Source: Oscillospiraceae bacterium
GTDB lineage: Bacteria > Bacillota_A > Clostridia > Oscillospirales > Ruminococcaceae
DNA: 64,000 nt
Direction: 5' to 3'
Assembly (NCBI GenBank): GCA_004558145.1
Contig: SFDQ01000002.1
Span: 62,001 to 126,000, forward strand
Shown: positions 18,015-27,115 of the stretch, piece after piece
How the letters are laid out: every line of letters begins with the position of its first letter
Numbering within the stretch: position 1 is the stretch's first letter
The notes under the pieces: generated by a model
Seen by the model: the letters and a program-made list of their open reading frames with translations, nothing else
Database searches by the model: none
Told to the model about the DNA's origin: nothing
Made by a program: the position numbers and the translations under genes

Positions 18015-19238
18015 ATGGAAGAAAAAAAACTGCTCATCGTCACCCAGCACTTCTGGCCGGAGGCCTTTCGGGTGAACGACCTGGCCGCCGGCTTCATCGA
18101 GCGGGGCTGGCAGGTGGACGTGCTCTGCGGCCTGCCCAACTACCCCAAGGGGGAGTGGTTTAGCGGCTACCGCTACACCGGCCCCCGGCGTGAAGAACAC
18201 GACGGGGTGAACATCATCCGGGCGGGGGAGATCCGCCGCAAGGGCAACACCGGCGCGCGCATCTTTCTCAACTATGTCAGCTGGCCGGTGTGCGCGGTGT
18301 TCAATCTCTGGCGGCTGAAAGGGCCTTACACGGCGGTGCTGTGCTACAACACCAGCCCGGTGCTGATGAACCTGCCCGCCATTGTGTATGCCAAACTCCA
18401 CAAGGTCCCTCTGACCAGCTATGTGCTGGACATCTGGCCGGAAAATCTTTACAGTGTGCTGCCGGTGAAGAACCGCTTCCTGCGGGGCATTGCCCACTGG
18501 GTGAGCGACTGGCATTACCGCCGGTGCGACCAGCTCATCGCCATGAGTGAGAGCCTGCGCCAGCGCCTTTGCCAGCGCACGGGCAAGCCCGAAAGCGCGG
18601 TGGCGGTCATCCCCCAGCACTGCGAGGATTTTTACGCCGTGCCCATCCACGACGAGACACTGGCCGCCCGCTTTGCCGGGCGGTTCAATCTGGTATTCAC
18701 CGGCAACTTCAGCCCTGCCCAGAGCCTTGAGACCGTCATCAAAGCGGCGGTGAAGGCCCGGGCGGCGGGCGCACAGGCACTGCGCCTTGTGCTGGTGGGC
18801 GACGGCATGAGCGCCGACGCGCTAAAATCACTGGCCAAGGAACTGGACGCCGGCGACACGGTGGAGTTTTTGCCCAGCGTGCGCCCGGAACAGATTCCCG
18901 CCTACACGGCGCTGGCCGACGGGCTGGTAGCCAGCCTTTCCGCCAGCCCGGACCTGGGGATGACGGTGCCCGCCAAGATCGCCAGCTATATGGCGGCGGC
19001 AAAACCCCTGCTTGCCAGCATGGACGGCGAGGGCGCGGCCGCGGTGGCCGAGGCGGGCTGCGGCTTTGTGAGCGCCGCCGAGGACGTGGACGCGCTGGCG
19101 GCCAACATGGCGGCTCTCTGCGCCGCTTCGCCCGATGAGCGGGCGGAGATGGGCCGCAGGGCCTTTGCCTATTACGAAACACATTACCGCCGCCGGGCCG
19201 TTCTGGACCGGCTGGAGGAATTCATCTCAGCGAGGTAA
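18015..19238 (+). CDS. Glycosyltransferase family 4, WbuB-like (candidate FucNAc transferase)
   Basis: A 407-residue GT-B enzyme opening with TQHFWPEAFRVNDLA, then GLPNYPKG and the SYVLDIWPENLYS segment that is typical of WbuB/Cap5-type transferases found with FucNAc genes. The donor domain carries NLVFTGNFSPAQSLETVI and LVGDGMSADAL, with the SASPDLGMTVPAKI donor loop. The start lies one nucleotide after the capG stop, indicating tight coupling. Known relatives transfer L-FucNAc to an undecaprenyl-linked acceptor at the cytoplasmic face. That substrate assignment is inferred from neighbours. Confidence 0.85.
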   Translation: MEEKKLLIVTQHFWPEAFRVNDLAAGFIERGWQVDVLCGLPNYPKGEWFSGYRYTGPRREEHDGVNIIRAGEIRRKGNTGARIFLNYVSWPVCAVFNLWRLKGPYTAVLCYNTSPVLMNLPAIVYAKLHKVPLTSYVLDIWPENLYSVLPVKNRFLRGIAHWVSDWHYRRCDQLIAMSESLRQRLCQRTGKPESAVAVIPQHCEDFYAVPIHDETLAARFAGRFNLVFTGNFSPAQSLETVIKAAVKARAAGAQALRLVLVGDGMSADALKSLAKELDAGDTVEFLPSVRPEQIPAYTALADGLVASLSASPDLGMTVPAKIASYMAAAKPLLASMDGEGAAAVAEAGCGFVSAAEDVDALAANMAALCAASPDERAEMGRRAFAYYETHYRRRAVLDRLEEFISAR

Positions 19239-19244
19239 CCAAGA

Positions 19245-19964
19245 GTGAAGATCCTGGTCATCATCCCCTGCTACAACGAAGCGGAGAACATCGCCGGTGT
19301 GGTGCACCGTCTGCGCAAGGCCTGCCCCGAGGCGGACTATGTGGTGGTGAACGACTGCTCCACCGACCAGAGCGTTCAGGTGCTGAAAGCCGAGGGCTGC
19401 AACTACCTGGACCTGCCCGTGAACCTGGGCATCGGCGGCGGCGTGCAGTGCGGCTACCGCTACGCGGTGGAGCATGGCTACGACGTGACGGTTCAGATGG
19501 ACGGCGACGGCCAGCACGACCCTGCCTATCTGCAGGCGGTCGTCGCGCCGGTGCTTGCCGGGCATCTGGACATGTGCATCGGCAGCCGCTTCATCACCAA
19601 GGAAGGCTTTCAGACCAGCTTCATGCGCCGGGTGGGCATCCGCTTTCTGAGCAGCCTGCTCCATGTGCTCACCGGCTGCAAGGTGCTGGACGTGACCAGC
19701 GGCTACCGGGCCTGCGGCAAGGCCCTCACCGCCCGCTTTGCCCAGCGCTACGCCCAGGACTACCCCGAGCCGGAGGCCATCCTGCGGGCGGTGTGCGAGG
19801 GCTACAAGGTGGGTGAGGTGCCGGTGGTCATGGCCGAGCGCCAGGGCGGCAAGTCCAGCATCAACGCCCTCAAGAGCGTTTACTACATGGTGAAGGTGAG
19901 CCTTTCGCTGGTCATCTACCGGCTGTGCTTCACCAAAAAGGACAAAAGGAGGAACGAGGCGTGA
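19245..19964 (+). CDS. Polyprenyl-phosphate glycosyltransferase (DPM1/GtrB-like, GT2)
   Basis: A 239-residue GT2 enzyme of the dolichol-phosphate mannosyltransferase group. It shows IIPCYNEAENI, VVNDCSTDQS, NLGIGGGVQCGYRYA and the catalytic QMDGDGQHDP (DxD) motif, then the amphipathic GGKSSIN segment and one C-terminal membrane-interacting stretch. The family loads a single sugar on polyprenyl phosphate for GT-C enzymes that act outside. GTG start. It overlaps the DUF2304 gene by GTGA, the recurring partner of this enzyme type. No GT-C enzyme is in this operon; the DUF6056 protein at 10358 is a candidate. Confidence 0.88.
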   Translation: MKILVIIPCYNEAENIAGVVHRLRKACPEADYVVVNDCSTDQSVQVLKAEGCNYLDLPVNLGIGGGVQCGYRYAVEHGYDVTVQMDGDGQHDPAYLQAVVAPVLAGHLDMCIGSRFITKEGFQTSFMRRVGIRFLSSLLHVLTGCKVLDVTSGYRACGKALTARFAQRYAQDYPEPEAILRAVCEGYKVGEVPVVMAERQGGKSSINALKSVYYMVKVSLSLVIYRLCFTKKDKRRNEA

Positions 19965-20362
19965 ACGACCTGCTCTATCCCCTGCTTGCGGTGGGGGACC
20001 TTGTTTTTCTGTTCCTCATCTTCCTCTTCGTCAAGCACGGCCGGCTGAGCGTGCGGTTCAGCCTGGCGTGGTTCGCGCTGGGGGGCGTGCTGCTGGTGTT
20101 CGCCGCTTTCCCGCTGGTGGCCAAGATGCTGCGGGGGCTGCTGCGCTTTGAAGTGGTCTCCAACATGGTGTTCACCATGCTGTTCGGCTTTGTGCTGCTG
20201 GTGCTGCTCATCCTTTCGGCCACCGCCAGTACCCAGACCGAGGAAATAAAGCGCCTGACCCAGCACAACGCCATCCTGGAGCACCGGGTGCGGCAGCTGG
20301 AAGAGGCCCTGAAGACCCGCGAGGCCGAAGGCGGCACGGACAAGCCTTCCGACAGCCAGTGA
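19961..20362 (+). CDS. DUF2304 small membrane protein
   Basis: A 133-residue protein with three hydrophobic helices and a C-terminal coiled-coil-like tail (TEEIKRLTQHNAILEHRVRQ). DUF2304 proteins regularly follow DPM1/GtrB-like transferases and are thought to help present or flip the lipid-linked sugar. The GTG at 19961 overlaps the upstream stop in GTGA and has GGAGG 8 nt upstream. The role is inferred from this recurring pairing. Confidence 0.85.
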   Translation: MNDLLYPLLAVGDLVFLFLIFLFVKHGRLSVRFSLAWFALGGVLLVFAAFPLVAKMLRGLLRFEVVSNMVFTMLFGFVLLVLLILSATASTQTEEIKRLTQHNAILEHRVRQLEEALKTREAEGGTDKPSDSQ

Positions 20363-20446
20363 CGGGTCGGATACATTCCGGGTCTATGCTGTCAAACAGC
20401 AGGCCGGAGTCCCGGCAGAATCAAACGCGGTGAGGTGTGAGGCGCG

Positions 20447-21931
20447 ATGGATTTTAATACCCCCATCTTTCTGGGCTTCTTTGCGGCAGTGGCCCTTCTG
20501 ACGTACTGTGTGCCCCGGCAGGCAAAACCCTACCTGCTGCTGGTGGCCAGCTACGTCTTTTACATGTACAAGCCGGAGAACGCCCGGCTGGTGGCCCTGC
20601 TGGTGAGCGTCACGGTGGTCACCTGGTGCGCCGGCGTTGCCCTGGGCAGCCACAAGCTGCAAAACGTGTGGGCCCGCCGGGTCTTTTTGTGGCTGGCGCT
20701 GGCGGTGGCCCTGGGCATCCTGTTCTTCTACAAATACTTTGATTTCTTCGGCCAGCTGGCGGCGGACATCGGCGCCATTTTCGGCGGCAGCGGCAAATTC
20801 GCCAGCCTGGACCTCATTGCGCCGCTGGGCCTTTCCTACTTCACCTTCCAGAGCCTGGGCTACGTCATCGACGTTTACCAGCACAAGGCCCGGCCCCAGC
20901 TGAACCTCTTCAAATACGCGCTGTTCGTCAGCTTTTTCGCTTGCATCTTCACCGGCCCCATCGAGCGGGCCGAGCATCTGATGCCCCAGCTGGAGAACCC
21001 CCGCCCCTTCAACTATTCCCGCATGGCGGGCGGCGCCTTCCGCATGCTGTGGGGCTACTTCAAGAAGATGGTGCTGGCGGACGGCATCGGCCAGTTCGTC
21101 AGCGCCGTGTACGGCGGGGCAAGCACCGCCGCCGGACCCTATCTGGTGGCGGCGAGCCTGCTGTTCAGCTATCAGATCTATCTGGACTTTTCCGGCTGCT
21201 GCGACATCGCCATCGGCGGCGCGCGCATTTTGGGCATCGACCTTCTGGAAAACTTCAACCGCCCCTTCGCGGCCACCAGCTACACCGAGCTGTGGAACCG
21301 CTGGCACATGAGCCTGACCAACTGGTTCCGGGACTACATCTTCACGCCTCTGGCCTTCTATAACCGTGGCCTGCCCGGCGTGTGGGGCAAGCTGCAGGGC
21401 TGGTTCAACGTGTTCATCATCTTCCCCATCAGCGGCCTGTGGCACGGAGCCAGCATGGGCTACGTCATCTGGGGCGTTTTGAACGGCCTGTTTTTGGTGG
21501 TGGGCAAAGCCACCGCGAAAAAGCGGCGTAAGCTGGCCAAAAACAACCCCCTCTATCGCATCAAGCCCATCAAGAACTTCATCCAGCGGGTCATCGTTTA
21601 CCTGCTGTTCACCTTCTGCATCGTGTTCTTCGCCGCCGACCTCTACGGCGCCACGGCGGGCACGGTGTTCGCCGGCATGTTCCACGGCTGGAACATCGGC
21701 CTTTCCGCCTTCTTTGCCGGCGTGCTGGACCGGGGGCTGACCGTGCGCCTCATCGCGGTGCTCATCGGCGGCTGCGCCCTGGTGGAGCTGGTGGAATGGC
21801 GCGGCCCGGTGGCCGAGTGGATCCGCCGCCAGTGGGCCTTCATCCGCTGGCCGCTTTACTACCTGCTGGCGCTGGCCATCCTGTTCTTCGCGGCCTTTGG
21901 CCAGTCCGCTTTCATCTACCAGCAGTATTGA
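20447..21931 (+). CDS. MBOAT family O-acyltransferase (AlgI/DltB/PatB-like)
   Basis: A 494-residue polytopic membrane protein. It contains the MBOAT core: LGLSYFTFQSLGYVIDVY, FTGPIERAEHLMPQL, then WNRWHMSLTNWFRDYIF and the invariant His in GLWHGASMGYVIWG. MBOAT proteins pass acyl groups across the membrane to an extracytoplasmic partner that modifies a glycan. The SGNH-like gene follows at 14 nt, the usual partner arrangement. The substrate is probably the FucNAc glycan made here. D-alanylation as in DltB is less likely because no dltA or dltC is present. Confidence 0.92.
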   Translation: MDFNTPIFLGFFAAVALLTYCVPRQAKPYLLLVASYVFYMYKPENARLVALLVSVTVVTWCAGVALGSHKLQNVWARRVFLWLALAVALGILFFYKYFDFFGQLAADIGAIFGGSGKFASLDLIAPLGLSYFTFQSLGYVIDVYQHKARPQLNLFKYALFVSFFACIFTGPIERAEHLMPQLENPRPFNYSRMAGGAFRMLWGYFKKMVLADGIGQFVSAVYGGASTAAGPYLVAASLLFSYQIYLDFSGCCDIAIGGARILGIDLLENFNRPFAATSYTELWNRWHMSLTNWFRDYIFTPLAFYNRGLPGVWGKLQGWFNVFIIFPISGLWHGASMGYVIWGVLNGLFLVVGKATAKKRRKLAKNNPLYRIKPIKNFIQRVIVYLLFTFCIVFFAADLYGATAGTVFAGMFHGWNIGLSAFFAGVLDRGLTVRLIAVLIGGCALVELVEWRGPVAEWIRRQWAFIRWPLYYLLALAILFFAAFGQSAFIYQQY

Positions 21932-21944
21932 GGGAGGCGCGGAT

Positions 21945-23246
21945 ATGAAAAAAACTGTCTCTTGGCCGCGCTTTCTGGCCATTCGGCTTTTGACCTTTGC
22001 CGAGATCGGGCTCAAATTCTGCCTGTTTTTGCCCATTCTGCTGTTCATGGTGTGGTTCAACTACAAGGTGGACGTGAGCGGCCTGTTCCAGGGCGAGCTC
22101 GCCCCCCGTCAGGTGGCGAACCTCCTGCTGGAAGGCAGCACCGTCTCCGGCTATGACCAGATGGACGAGCGGCAGGTGCTGGAGGTCTATGTGCAGAACC
22201 TCACCGAAGCGCCCGACACGCTGGCCCTGGGCTCCAGCCGGGTGCTGCAGCTCAGCGAGGACCTGGTGGGCGGCGGCAGCTTCTTCAACGCCGGCATCAG
22301 CGGCGCGGGCCCCATGGACATCATGAACATCTGGTACCTCTTCGAGCGGGAGGACAAGCTGCCCGAGACCCTCATCCTGGAAGTGGACCCCTGGCTGTTC
22401 AACGCCGATCCGGACATCAACCGCAACTCCGATTCGGAGCTGTTTGCCGAATTTTTGGAAAAGGGCCTCGGCATCAACGCCGACTATGAAGAGCCGGACA
22501 CGGTGGAGCTGTGGAAAGCGCTGGTGGACCCGGCCTACTTCCAGGGCAACGTGACCTACTATCTCAAGCAGCGCCAGACCGGCGCGGTGCTCACCGAGGA
22601 CGGAGACGACATCCCCTTCAAGGCCGTCACCGGCAGCATCGACGCGCTGGACTACGCGGTGAAGCGTGCGGACGGCAGCATCCAGTACCCGCTGAACTTC
22701 CGCAGCTGGAACTACGACCAGGTGATGGCGGAGGTGCTGGCCCAGGCGGGCACGCTGAATGCCCTGCACGGCTTTGATCAGATGGACCCCTACTGGACCG
22801 ACCTGTTCACCCGCTTCATCGAGCATGTGCAGGCAAAGGGCGTGAACGTGGTGTTCCTGATGACCCCCTATCACCCCTTCATCGTCCTGCACGTCTACAA
22901 CAATCCCGAAGGCTTCACCGGTTTCTTTGAGGTGGAGCCCTGGGTGCGGGAATATGCCGCCATGAACGGCATCCCGGTCTACGGCAGCTACCATGCCGGA
23001 CGGGTGGGCATTCAGGAGAGCATGTTCTTCGACGGGCTGCACTGCAAGCCCGAGGCGCTGCAGCTGATGTTCCCCGGGGTCTCGGCCGCTCTGGCGGGCG
23101 AACAGACCGCCTATGAGACCTTGTATCTTGAGGAATACGGCGATGTGGAGAACAGCGCGAGCGCCCTCATCGGCTACGACGCCGCCTGCGTTGTGGTGGA
23201 CCAGGACTGGCTGGCCCAGGCCGAAGCGGCCACGCTGGGAATGTGA
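21945..23246 (+). CDS. SGNH/AlgX-like extracytoplasmic acyl-transfer partner
   Basis: A 433-residue protein with one N-terminal membrane anchor (about residues 15-40) and a large outside domain. It has a GSSR block near residue 85 standing in for the GDS nucleophile motif, an Asn-containing NAGISGAGPMD block, and a C-terminal DGLHC (DxxH) motif. This is the layout of SGNH-hydrolase-like partners (AlgX, DltD-like, PatB) of MBOAT proteins. The ATG at 21945 follows GGAGG. It is the last gene before a strong terminator. Predicted to finish O-acylation of the exported polysaccharide. Confidence 0.8.
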   Translation: MKKTVSWPRFLAIRLLTFAEIGLKFCLFLPILLFMVWFNYKVDVSGLFQGELAPRQVANLLLEGSTVSGYDQMDERQVLEVYVQNLTEAPDTLALGSSRVLQLSEDLVGGGSFFNAGISGAGPMDIMNIWYLFEREDKLPETLILEVDPWLFNADPDINRNSDSELFAEFLEKGLGINADYEEPDTVELWKALVDPAYFQGNVTYYLKQRQTGAVLTEDGDDIPFKAVTGSIDALDYAVKRADGSIQYPLNFRSWNYDQVMAEVLAQAGTLNALHGFDQMDPYWTDLFTRFIEHVQAKGVNVVFLMTPYHPFIVLHVYNNPEGFTGFFEVEPWVREYAAMNGIPVYGSYHAGRVGIQESMFFDGLHCKPEALQLMFPGVSAALAGEQTAYETLYLEEYGDVENSASALIGYDAACVVVDQDWLAQAEAATLGM

Positions 23247-23257
23247 ATCGTTTTTTT

Positions 23258-23284
23258 GCCGGGGCCGTGTGCCCCGGCTTTTTT
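23258..23284 (+). terminator. Terminator of the FucNAc glycan operon
   Basis: GCCGGGGC, a CGTGT loop and GCCCCGGC followed by TTTTTT, 12 nt after the SGNH gene stop. Confidence 0.92.
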
Positions 23285-23296
23285 GAAAATTGACGC

Positions 23297-23325
23297 TTGA
23301 CAAACCCGCTTTCACAAGGTAAAAT
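23297..23325 (+). promoter_or_regulatory. Promoter of leuACDB
   Basis: TTGACA (23297-23302), 17-nt spacer, TAAAAT (23320-23325). This is one of the best matches to consensus in the window and starts the T-box leader. Confidence 0.88.
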
Positions 23326-23329
23326 GTTA

Positions 23330-23640
23330 GCATTATAAACGATGCGCAGATGGGGAGAAAGCCCGGGCAAAGCGTTTTTCAGAGAGCCGCCGGTTGGTGC
23401 GAGGCGGCAGCGCGGTGCGGGTATACTGGCCCCGGAGCACCCGGACTCAACGGCGGTTCCGCCCTGTAGGCCCGGGCGGCACCCGCCGTTACACGGGCGC
23501 GGTTCGCAAGTTTTTGCCGACCGTACAAGAGGCCGCCGTTTCGGCGGCAATGAGAGTGGTACCGCGGGTGCTTTTCAAAAATTTGACTGAAAGCCCTCGT
23601 CTCTCAAAGCAATGCTTTGAGGGACGGGGGCTTTTTTCGT
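23330..23640 (+). promoter_or_regulatory. T-box leader, leucine type, before leuA
   Basis: The leader of about 310 nt has the stem I AGAGAG element near 23384 with a GNTGGTG-like apical region, the T-box core GTGGTACCGCG at 23556-23566, and a terminator stem with a T tract at 23591-23638. The specifier candidate is CTC (23446-23448), a leucine codon in a GGA-CTC-A setting, which agrees with the downstream genes. In this family uncharged tRNA binds the specifier and the T-box bulge and stabilises an antiterminator, turning the operon on. The specifier position is read by eye and is less certain than the element itself. Confidence 0.93.
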
Positions 23641-23675
23641 TCCTCCAAAGCAAAACAGAAGGAGGAACTGTTGCA

Positions 23676-25328
23676 ATGATGGACGTGACCAAGTACAGCG
23701 TGGGCTATTACAATCCCCCCAAGTGTGAATACCGCTGGGTGCACAAGGACCACATCGAAAAGGCGCCCGCCTGGTGCAGCGTGGACCTGCGGGACGGCAA
23801 CCAGAGCCTGATCGTGCCCATGAGCCTGGAAGAGAAGCTGGAGTTCTTCGACCTGCTGGTCAAAATCGGCTTCAAGGAAATTGAGGTGGGCTTCCCCGCC
23901 GCCAGCGAGACGGAGTACGAGTTTTTGCGCACCCTCATCGAGCAAGACCGCATCCCCGCCGACGTGACGGTGCAGGTGCTGACCCAGTGCCGCGACCACA
24001 TCATCCGCAAGACCTTCGACGCGGTGAAGGGCGCGCCCAGCGCGGTCATCCACTTCTACAACTCCACCAGCGTGGCCCAGCGGGAACAGGTGTTCAAGAA
24101 GTCGAAAGAAGAAATCAAAAAAATCGCCACCGACGGTGCAGCGCTGGTGAAAAAACTGGCCGAGGAATACGAGGGCAACTTCCGCTTTGAATACAGCCCC
24201 GAGAGCTTCACCGGCACCGAGCCGGAATACGCCCTGGAAGTTTGCAACGCGGTGCTGGACATCATGCAGCCCACCCCGGAAAAGCCCATGATCATCAACC
24301 TGCCGGTGACGGTGGCCATGAGCATGAGCCACATCTACGCCAACCAGATCGAGTACATGAGCGACAACCTGAAATACCGCGACAGCGTGGTGCTGAGCCT
24401 GCACCCCCACAACGACCGGGGCTGCGGCGTGGCCGACACCGAGCTGGCCCTGCTGGCGGGCGCGGACCGGGTGGAGGGCACCCTGTTCGGCAACGGCGAG
24501 CGCACCGGCAACGTGGACATCATCACCCTGGCCATGAACATGTACACCCACGGCGTTGACCCCCATCTGGACTTCTCCGACATGCCCGCCATCGTGGAGC
24601 TCTACGAGCGGGTGACCCGCATGCACGTCTACGAGCGCACCCCCTACGCCGGCGCGCTGGTGTTCGCCGCCTTCTCCGGCAGCCACCAGGACGCCATCGC
24701 CAAGGGTCTGACCTGGCGCAAGGAGAAAAATCTCCACCAGTGGACGGTGCCCTACATCCCGGTGGACCCCACCGACATCGGCCGCCGCTACGAGGCGGAC
24801 GTCATCCGCATCAACAGCCAGAGCGGCAAGGGCGGCATCGGCTATCTGCTGGCCCAGGACCACGGCTACGACCTGCCCCCCAAAATGCGGGAGCACTTCG
24901 GCTACACCGTCAAGGGCGTTTCCGACCACGCCCACAAAGAGCTTTCCAGCGCCGAGGTGCTGGACATCTTTGAAAAGACCTATCTGAACAAGACCAGTCC
25001 CCTGAACGTGACCGAGGCCCACTTCATCCAGAAGAGCGGCATCTTCGCCGTGGTCACCCTGGAAGAGGGCGGCAAGGTGCGGGAGGCCTCCGCCCAGGGC
25101 AACGGCCGTCTGGACGCGGTGTGCAACGCCATCAAGGCCGCCACCGGGCTGGACTTCACCATCAGCACCTACTCCGAGCACAGCCTGGAGCACGGCTCCA
25201 CCAGCCAGGCCGCCAGCTATGTGGGCCTTGCCTGGGGCGACGGCTCCACCACCTGGGGCGCGGGCACCGACACCGACATCATCCGCGCCGGCATCAAGGC
25301 GCTGGTGAGCGCCGTCAACAACAAGTGA
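23676..25328 (+). CDS. leuA: 2-isopropylmalate synthase
   Basis: A 550-residue enzyme of the long (LeuA type 2) form. It condenses acetyl-CoA with 2-ketoisovalerate, the first committed step of leucine synthesis. The HMGL-like TIM barrel shows DLRDGNQSL at the active site, GFPAAS, HFYNST, EYSPESFTGTE, and the metal-binding HPHNDRGCG with LFGNGERTGN. The C-terminal part is the LeuA dimer/allosteric domain (residues about 430-550). The second-to-last of several possible ATGs, at 23676, is chosen because GGAGG lies 10 nt upstream and just after the T-box terminator. Confidence 0.97.
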   Translation: MMDVTKYSVGYYNPPKCEYRWVHKDHIEKAPAWCSVDLRDGNQSLIVPMSLEEKLEFFDLLVKIGFKEIEVGFPAASETEYEFLRTLIEQDRIPADVTVQVLTQCRDHIIRKTFDAVKGAPSAVIHFYNSTSVAQREQVFKKSKEEIKKIATDGAALVKKLAEEYEGNFRFEYSPESFTGTEPEYALEVCNAVLDIMQPTPEKPMIINLPVTVAMSMSHIYANQIEYMSDNLKYRDSVVLSLHPHNDRGCGVADTELALLAGADRVEGTLFGNGERTGNVDIITLAMNMYTHGVDPHLDFSDMPAIVELYERVTRMHVYERTPYAGALVFAAFSGSHQDAIAKGLTWRKEKNLHQWTVPYIPVDPTDIGRRYEADVIRINSQSGKGGIGYLLAQDHGYDLPPKMREHFGYTVKGVSDHAHKELSSAEVLDIFEKTYLNKTSPLNVTEAHFIQKSGIFAVVTLEEGGKVREASAQGNGRLDAVCNAIKAATGLDFTISTYSEHSLEHGSTSQAASYVGLAWGDGSTTWGAGTDTDIIRAGIKALVSAVNNK

Positions 25329-25356
25329 CGCAAGCAAAAAAGAGGAGGGAAAGACC

Positions 25357-26619
25357 ATGGGAATGACCATGACCCAGAAGATCCTGGCCGCCCACGCGGG
25401 GCTGGCGGAAGTGAAGCCCGGCCAGCTCATCAACGCAAAGCTGGACCAGGTGCTGGGCAACGACATCACCACCCCGGTGGCCATCAACGAGTTCGAGAAG
25501 GCGGGGTTTGACGGCGTGTTCGACAACGCCCGCATCAACATCGTGCTGGACCACTTCGTGCCCAACAAGGACATCAAGAGCGCCCAGCAGTCAAAACAGT
25601 GCCGCCAGTTTGCCGCGAAGTACGACATCGTGAACTTTTTCGACGTGGGCAAGATGGGCATTGAGCACGCGCTGCTGCCCGAACAGGGCATCGTGACCGC
25701 CGGCGACTGCATCATCGGGGCGGACAGCCACACCTGCACCTACGGCGCGGTGGGGGCCTTCTCCACCGGCGTGGGCAGCACCGACATGGCCGCGGGCATG
25801 GCCACCGGCATGGCCTGGTTCAAGGTGCCCGCCGCCATCCGCTTTGACCTCACCGGCAAGCTGGGCCCCCGGGTGAGCGGCAAGGACGTGATTTTGCACA
25901 TCATCGGTCAAATCGGCGTGGACGGCGCGCTCTACAAGAGCATGGAGTTCACCGGCCCGGGCGTGGCTACCCTCTCCATGGACGACCGCCTTTGCATCTG
26001 CAACATGGCCATTGAGGCGGGCGCGAAAAACGGCATTTTCCCGGTGGACGAGGTCACCGTGGCCTACCTCACCGGGCGCAGCCGCCGCCCCTGGACCGTC
26101 TTTGAGGCGGACCCGGACGCGGAGTACGAAAAGACCCTCCACATCGACCTCTCGGCCATCGAGCCCACCGTCTCCTGGCCCCACCTGCCGGAGAACACCC
26201 ACACCGCCAAGGAGAGCGAGGGCGTTGCCATCGACCAGGTGGTCATCGGCAGCTGCACTAACGGCCGGCTGGAGGACATGCAGGCCGCCTACGAGATTTT
26301 GAAGGGCAAGACCATCGCGCCGGGGGTGCGGGGCATCATCATCCCCGGCACCATGGCGGTGTACAAGGCCTGTTTGCAGAACGGCTGGCTGGAGGCCTTC
26401 ATCGACGCGGGGTGCATCGTGTCCACCCCCACCTGCGGACCCTGTCTCGGCGGCTACATGGGCATTCTGGCGGAGGGCGAACGGTGCATCTCCACCACCA
26501 ACCGCAACTTCGTGGGCCGCATGGGCCACGTGAAGAGCGAAGTGTATCTGGCAAGCCCCGCCACCGCCGCCGCCAGCGCGCTGACCGGGCATATTACCGA
26601 CCCTCGGGAGGTGGAGTAA
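25357..26619 (+). CDS. leuC: 3-isopropylmalate dehydratase large subunit
   Basis: A 420-residue aconitase-superfamily subunit that binds a [4Fe-4S] cluster. Cluster ligands are expected at SCTNGR and in TCGPCLGG; substrate motifs GADSHTCTYGA and GVGSTDMA are visible. It works with LeuD to isomerise 2-isopropylmalate to 3-isopropylmalate. It is the bacterial/archaeal shorter type (LeuC2-like). It has a GGAGGG site before the ATG and lies 28 nt after leuA. Confidence 0.97.
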   Translation: MGMTMTQKILAAHAGLAEVKPGQLINAKLDQVLGNDITTPVAINEFEKAGFDGVFDNARINIVLDHFVPNKDIKSAQQSKQCRQFAAKYDIVNFFDVGKMGIEHALLPEQGIVTAGDCIIGADSHTCTYGAVGAFSTGVGSTDMAAGMATGMAWFKVPAAIRFDLTGKLGPRVSGKDVILHIIGQIGVDGALYKSMEFTGPGVATLSMDDRLCICNMAIEAGAKNGIFPVDEVTVAYLTGRSRRPWTVFEADPDAEYEKTLHIDLSAIEPTVSWPHLPENTHTAKESEGVAIDQVVIGSCTNGRLEDMQAAYEILKGKTIAPGVRGIIIPGTMAVYKACLQNGWLEAFIDAGCIVSTPTCGPCLGGYMGILAEGERCISTTNRNFVGRMGHVKSEVYLASPATAAASALTGHITDPREVE

Positions 26620-27114
26620 ATGAACGCACAGGGAACCGTTTTTAAATACCCCGACAATGTGGACACCGACGTTATCATCCCCGCCCGCTACCTGAACAGC
26701 CAGGACGCGGCGGAGCTGGCCCGCCACTGCATGGAGGACATCGACCCGGACTTCGTGAACAAGGTAAAACCCGGCGACATCATGGTGGGCGGCTGGAACT
26801 TCGGCTGCGGCTCCAGCCGGGAGCACGCGCCCCTGGTCATCAAGACCAGCGGCACCGCCTGCGTCATTGCCAAAAGCTTCGCCCGCATCTTCTACCGTAA
26901 CGCCATCAACATCGGCCTGCCCATTCTGGAGTGCGAGGCGGCGGCCGAGGCCATCAACGCGGGGGACGAGGTGGCGGTGGATTTTGACACCGGCGTCATC
27001 ACCGACGTGACCACCGGAAAGACCTTCCAGGCCCAGCCCTTCCCTCCCTTCATCCAGGACATCATCCGCGCCGGCGGGCTGATGAACAGCATCCGGCAGA
27101 AAGGGGCGCAGTGA
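26620..27114 (+). CDS. leuD: 3-isopropylmalate dehydratase small subunit
   Basis: A 164-residue swivel-domain subunit with the DVDTDVIIPARYL start segment and the GGWNFGCGSSREHAP substrate loop characteristic of LeuD. The TAA of leuC abuts this ATG directly, so the two subunits are translationally coupled. Confidence 0.97.
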   Translation: MNAQGTVFKYPDNVDTDVIIPARYLNSQDAAELARHCMEDIDPDFVNKVKPGDIMVGGWNFGCGSSREHAPLVIKTSGTACVIAKSFARIFYRNAINIGLPILECEAAAEAINAGDEVAVDFDTGVITDVTTGKTFQAQPFPPFIQDIIRAGGLMNSIRQKGAQ

Positions 27115-27115
27115 A

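Noticed and set aside
15698..18139. An 813-codon open frame opposite capF and capG
   Set aside because: It is rich in His, Val and Gly from reversed codons, lacks a ribosome site and overlaps verified genes.
23604..25739. A 711-codon open frame opposite leuA
   Set aside because: It is the shadow of leuA with no motifs.
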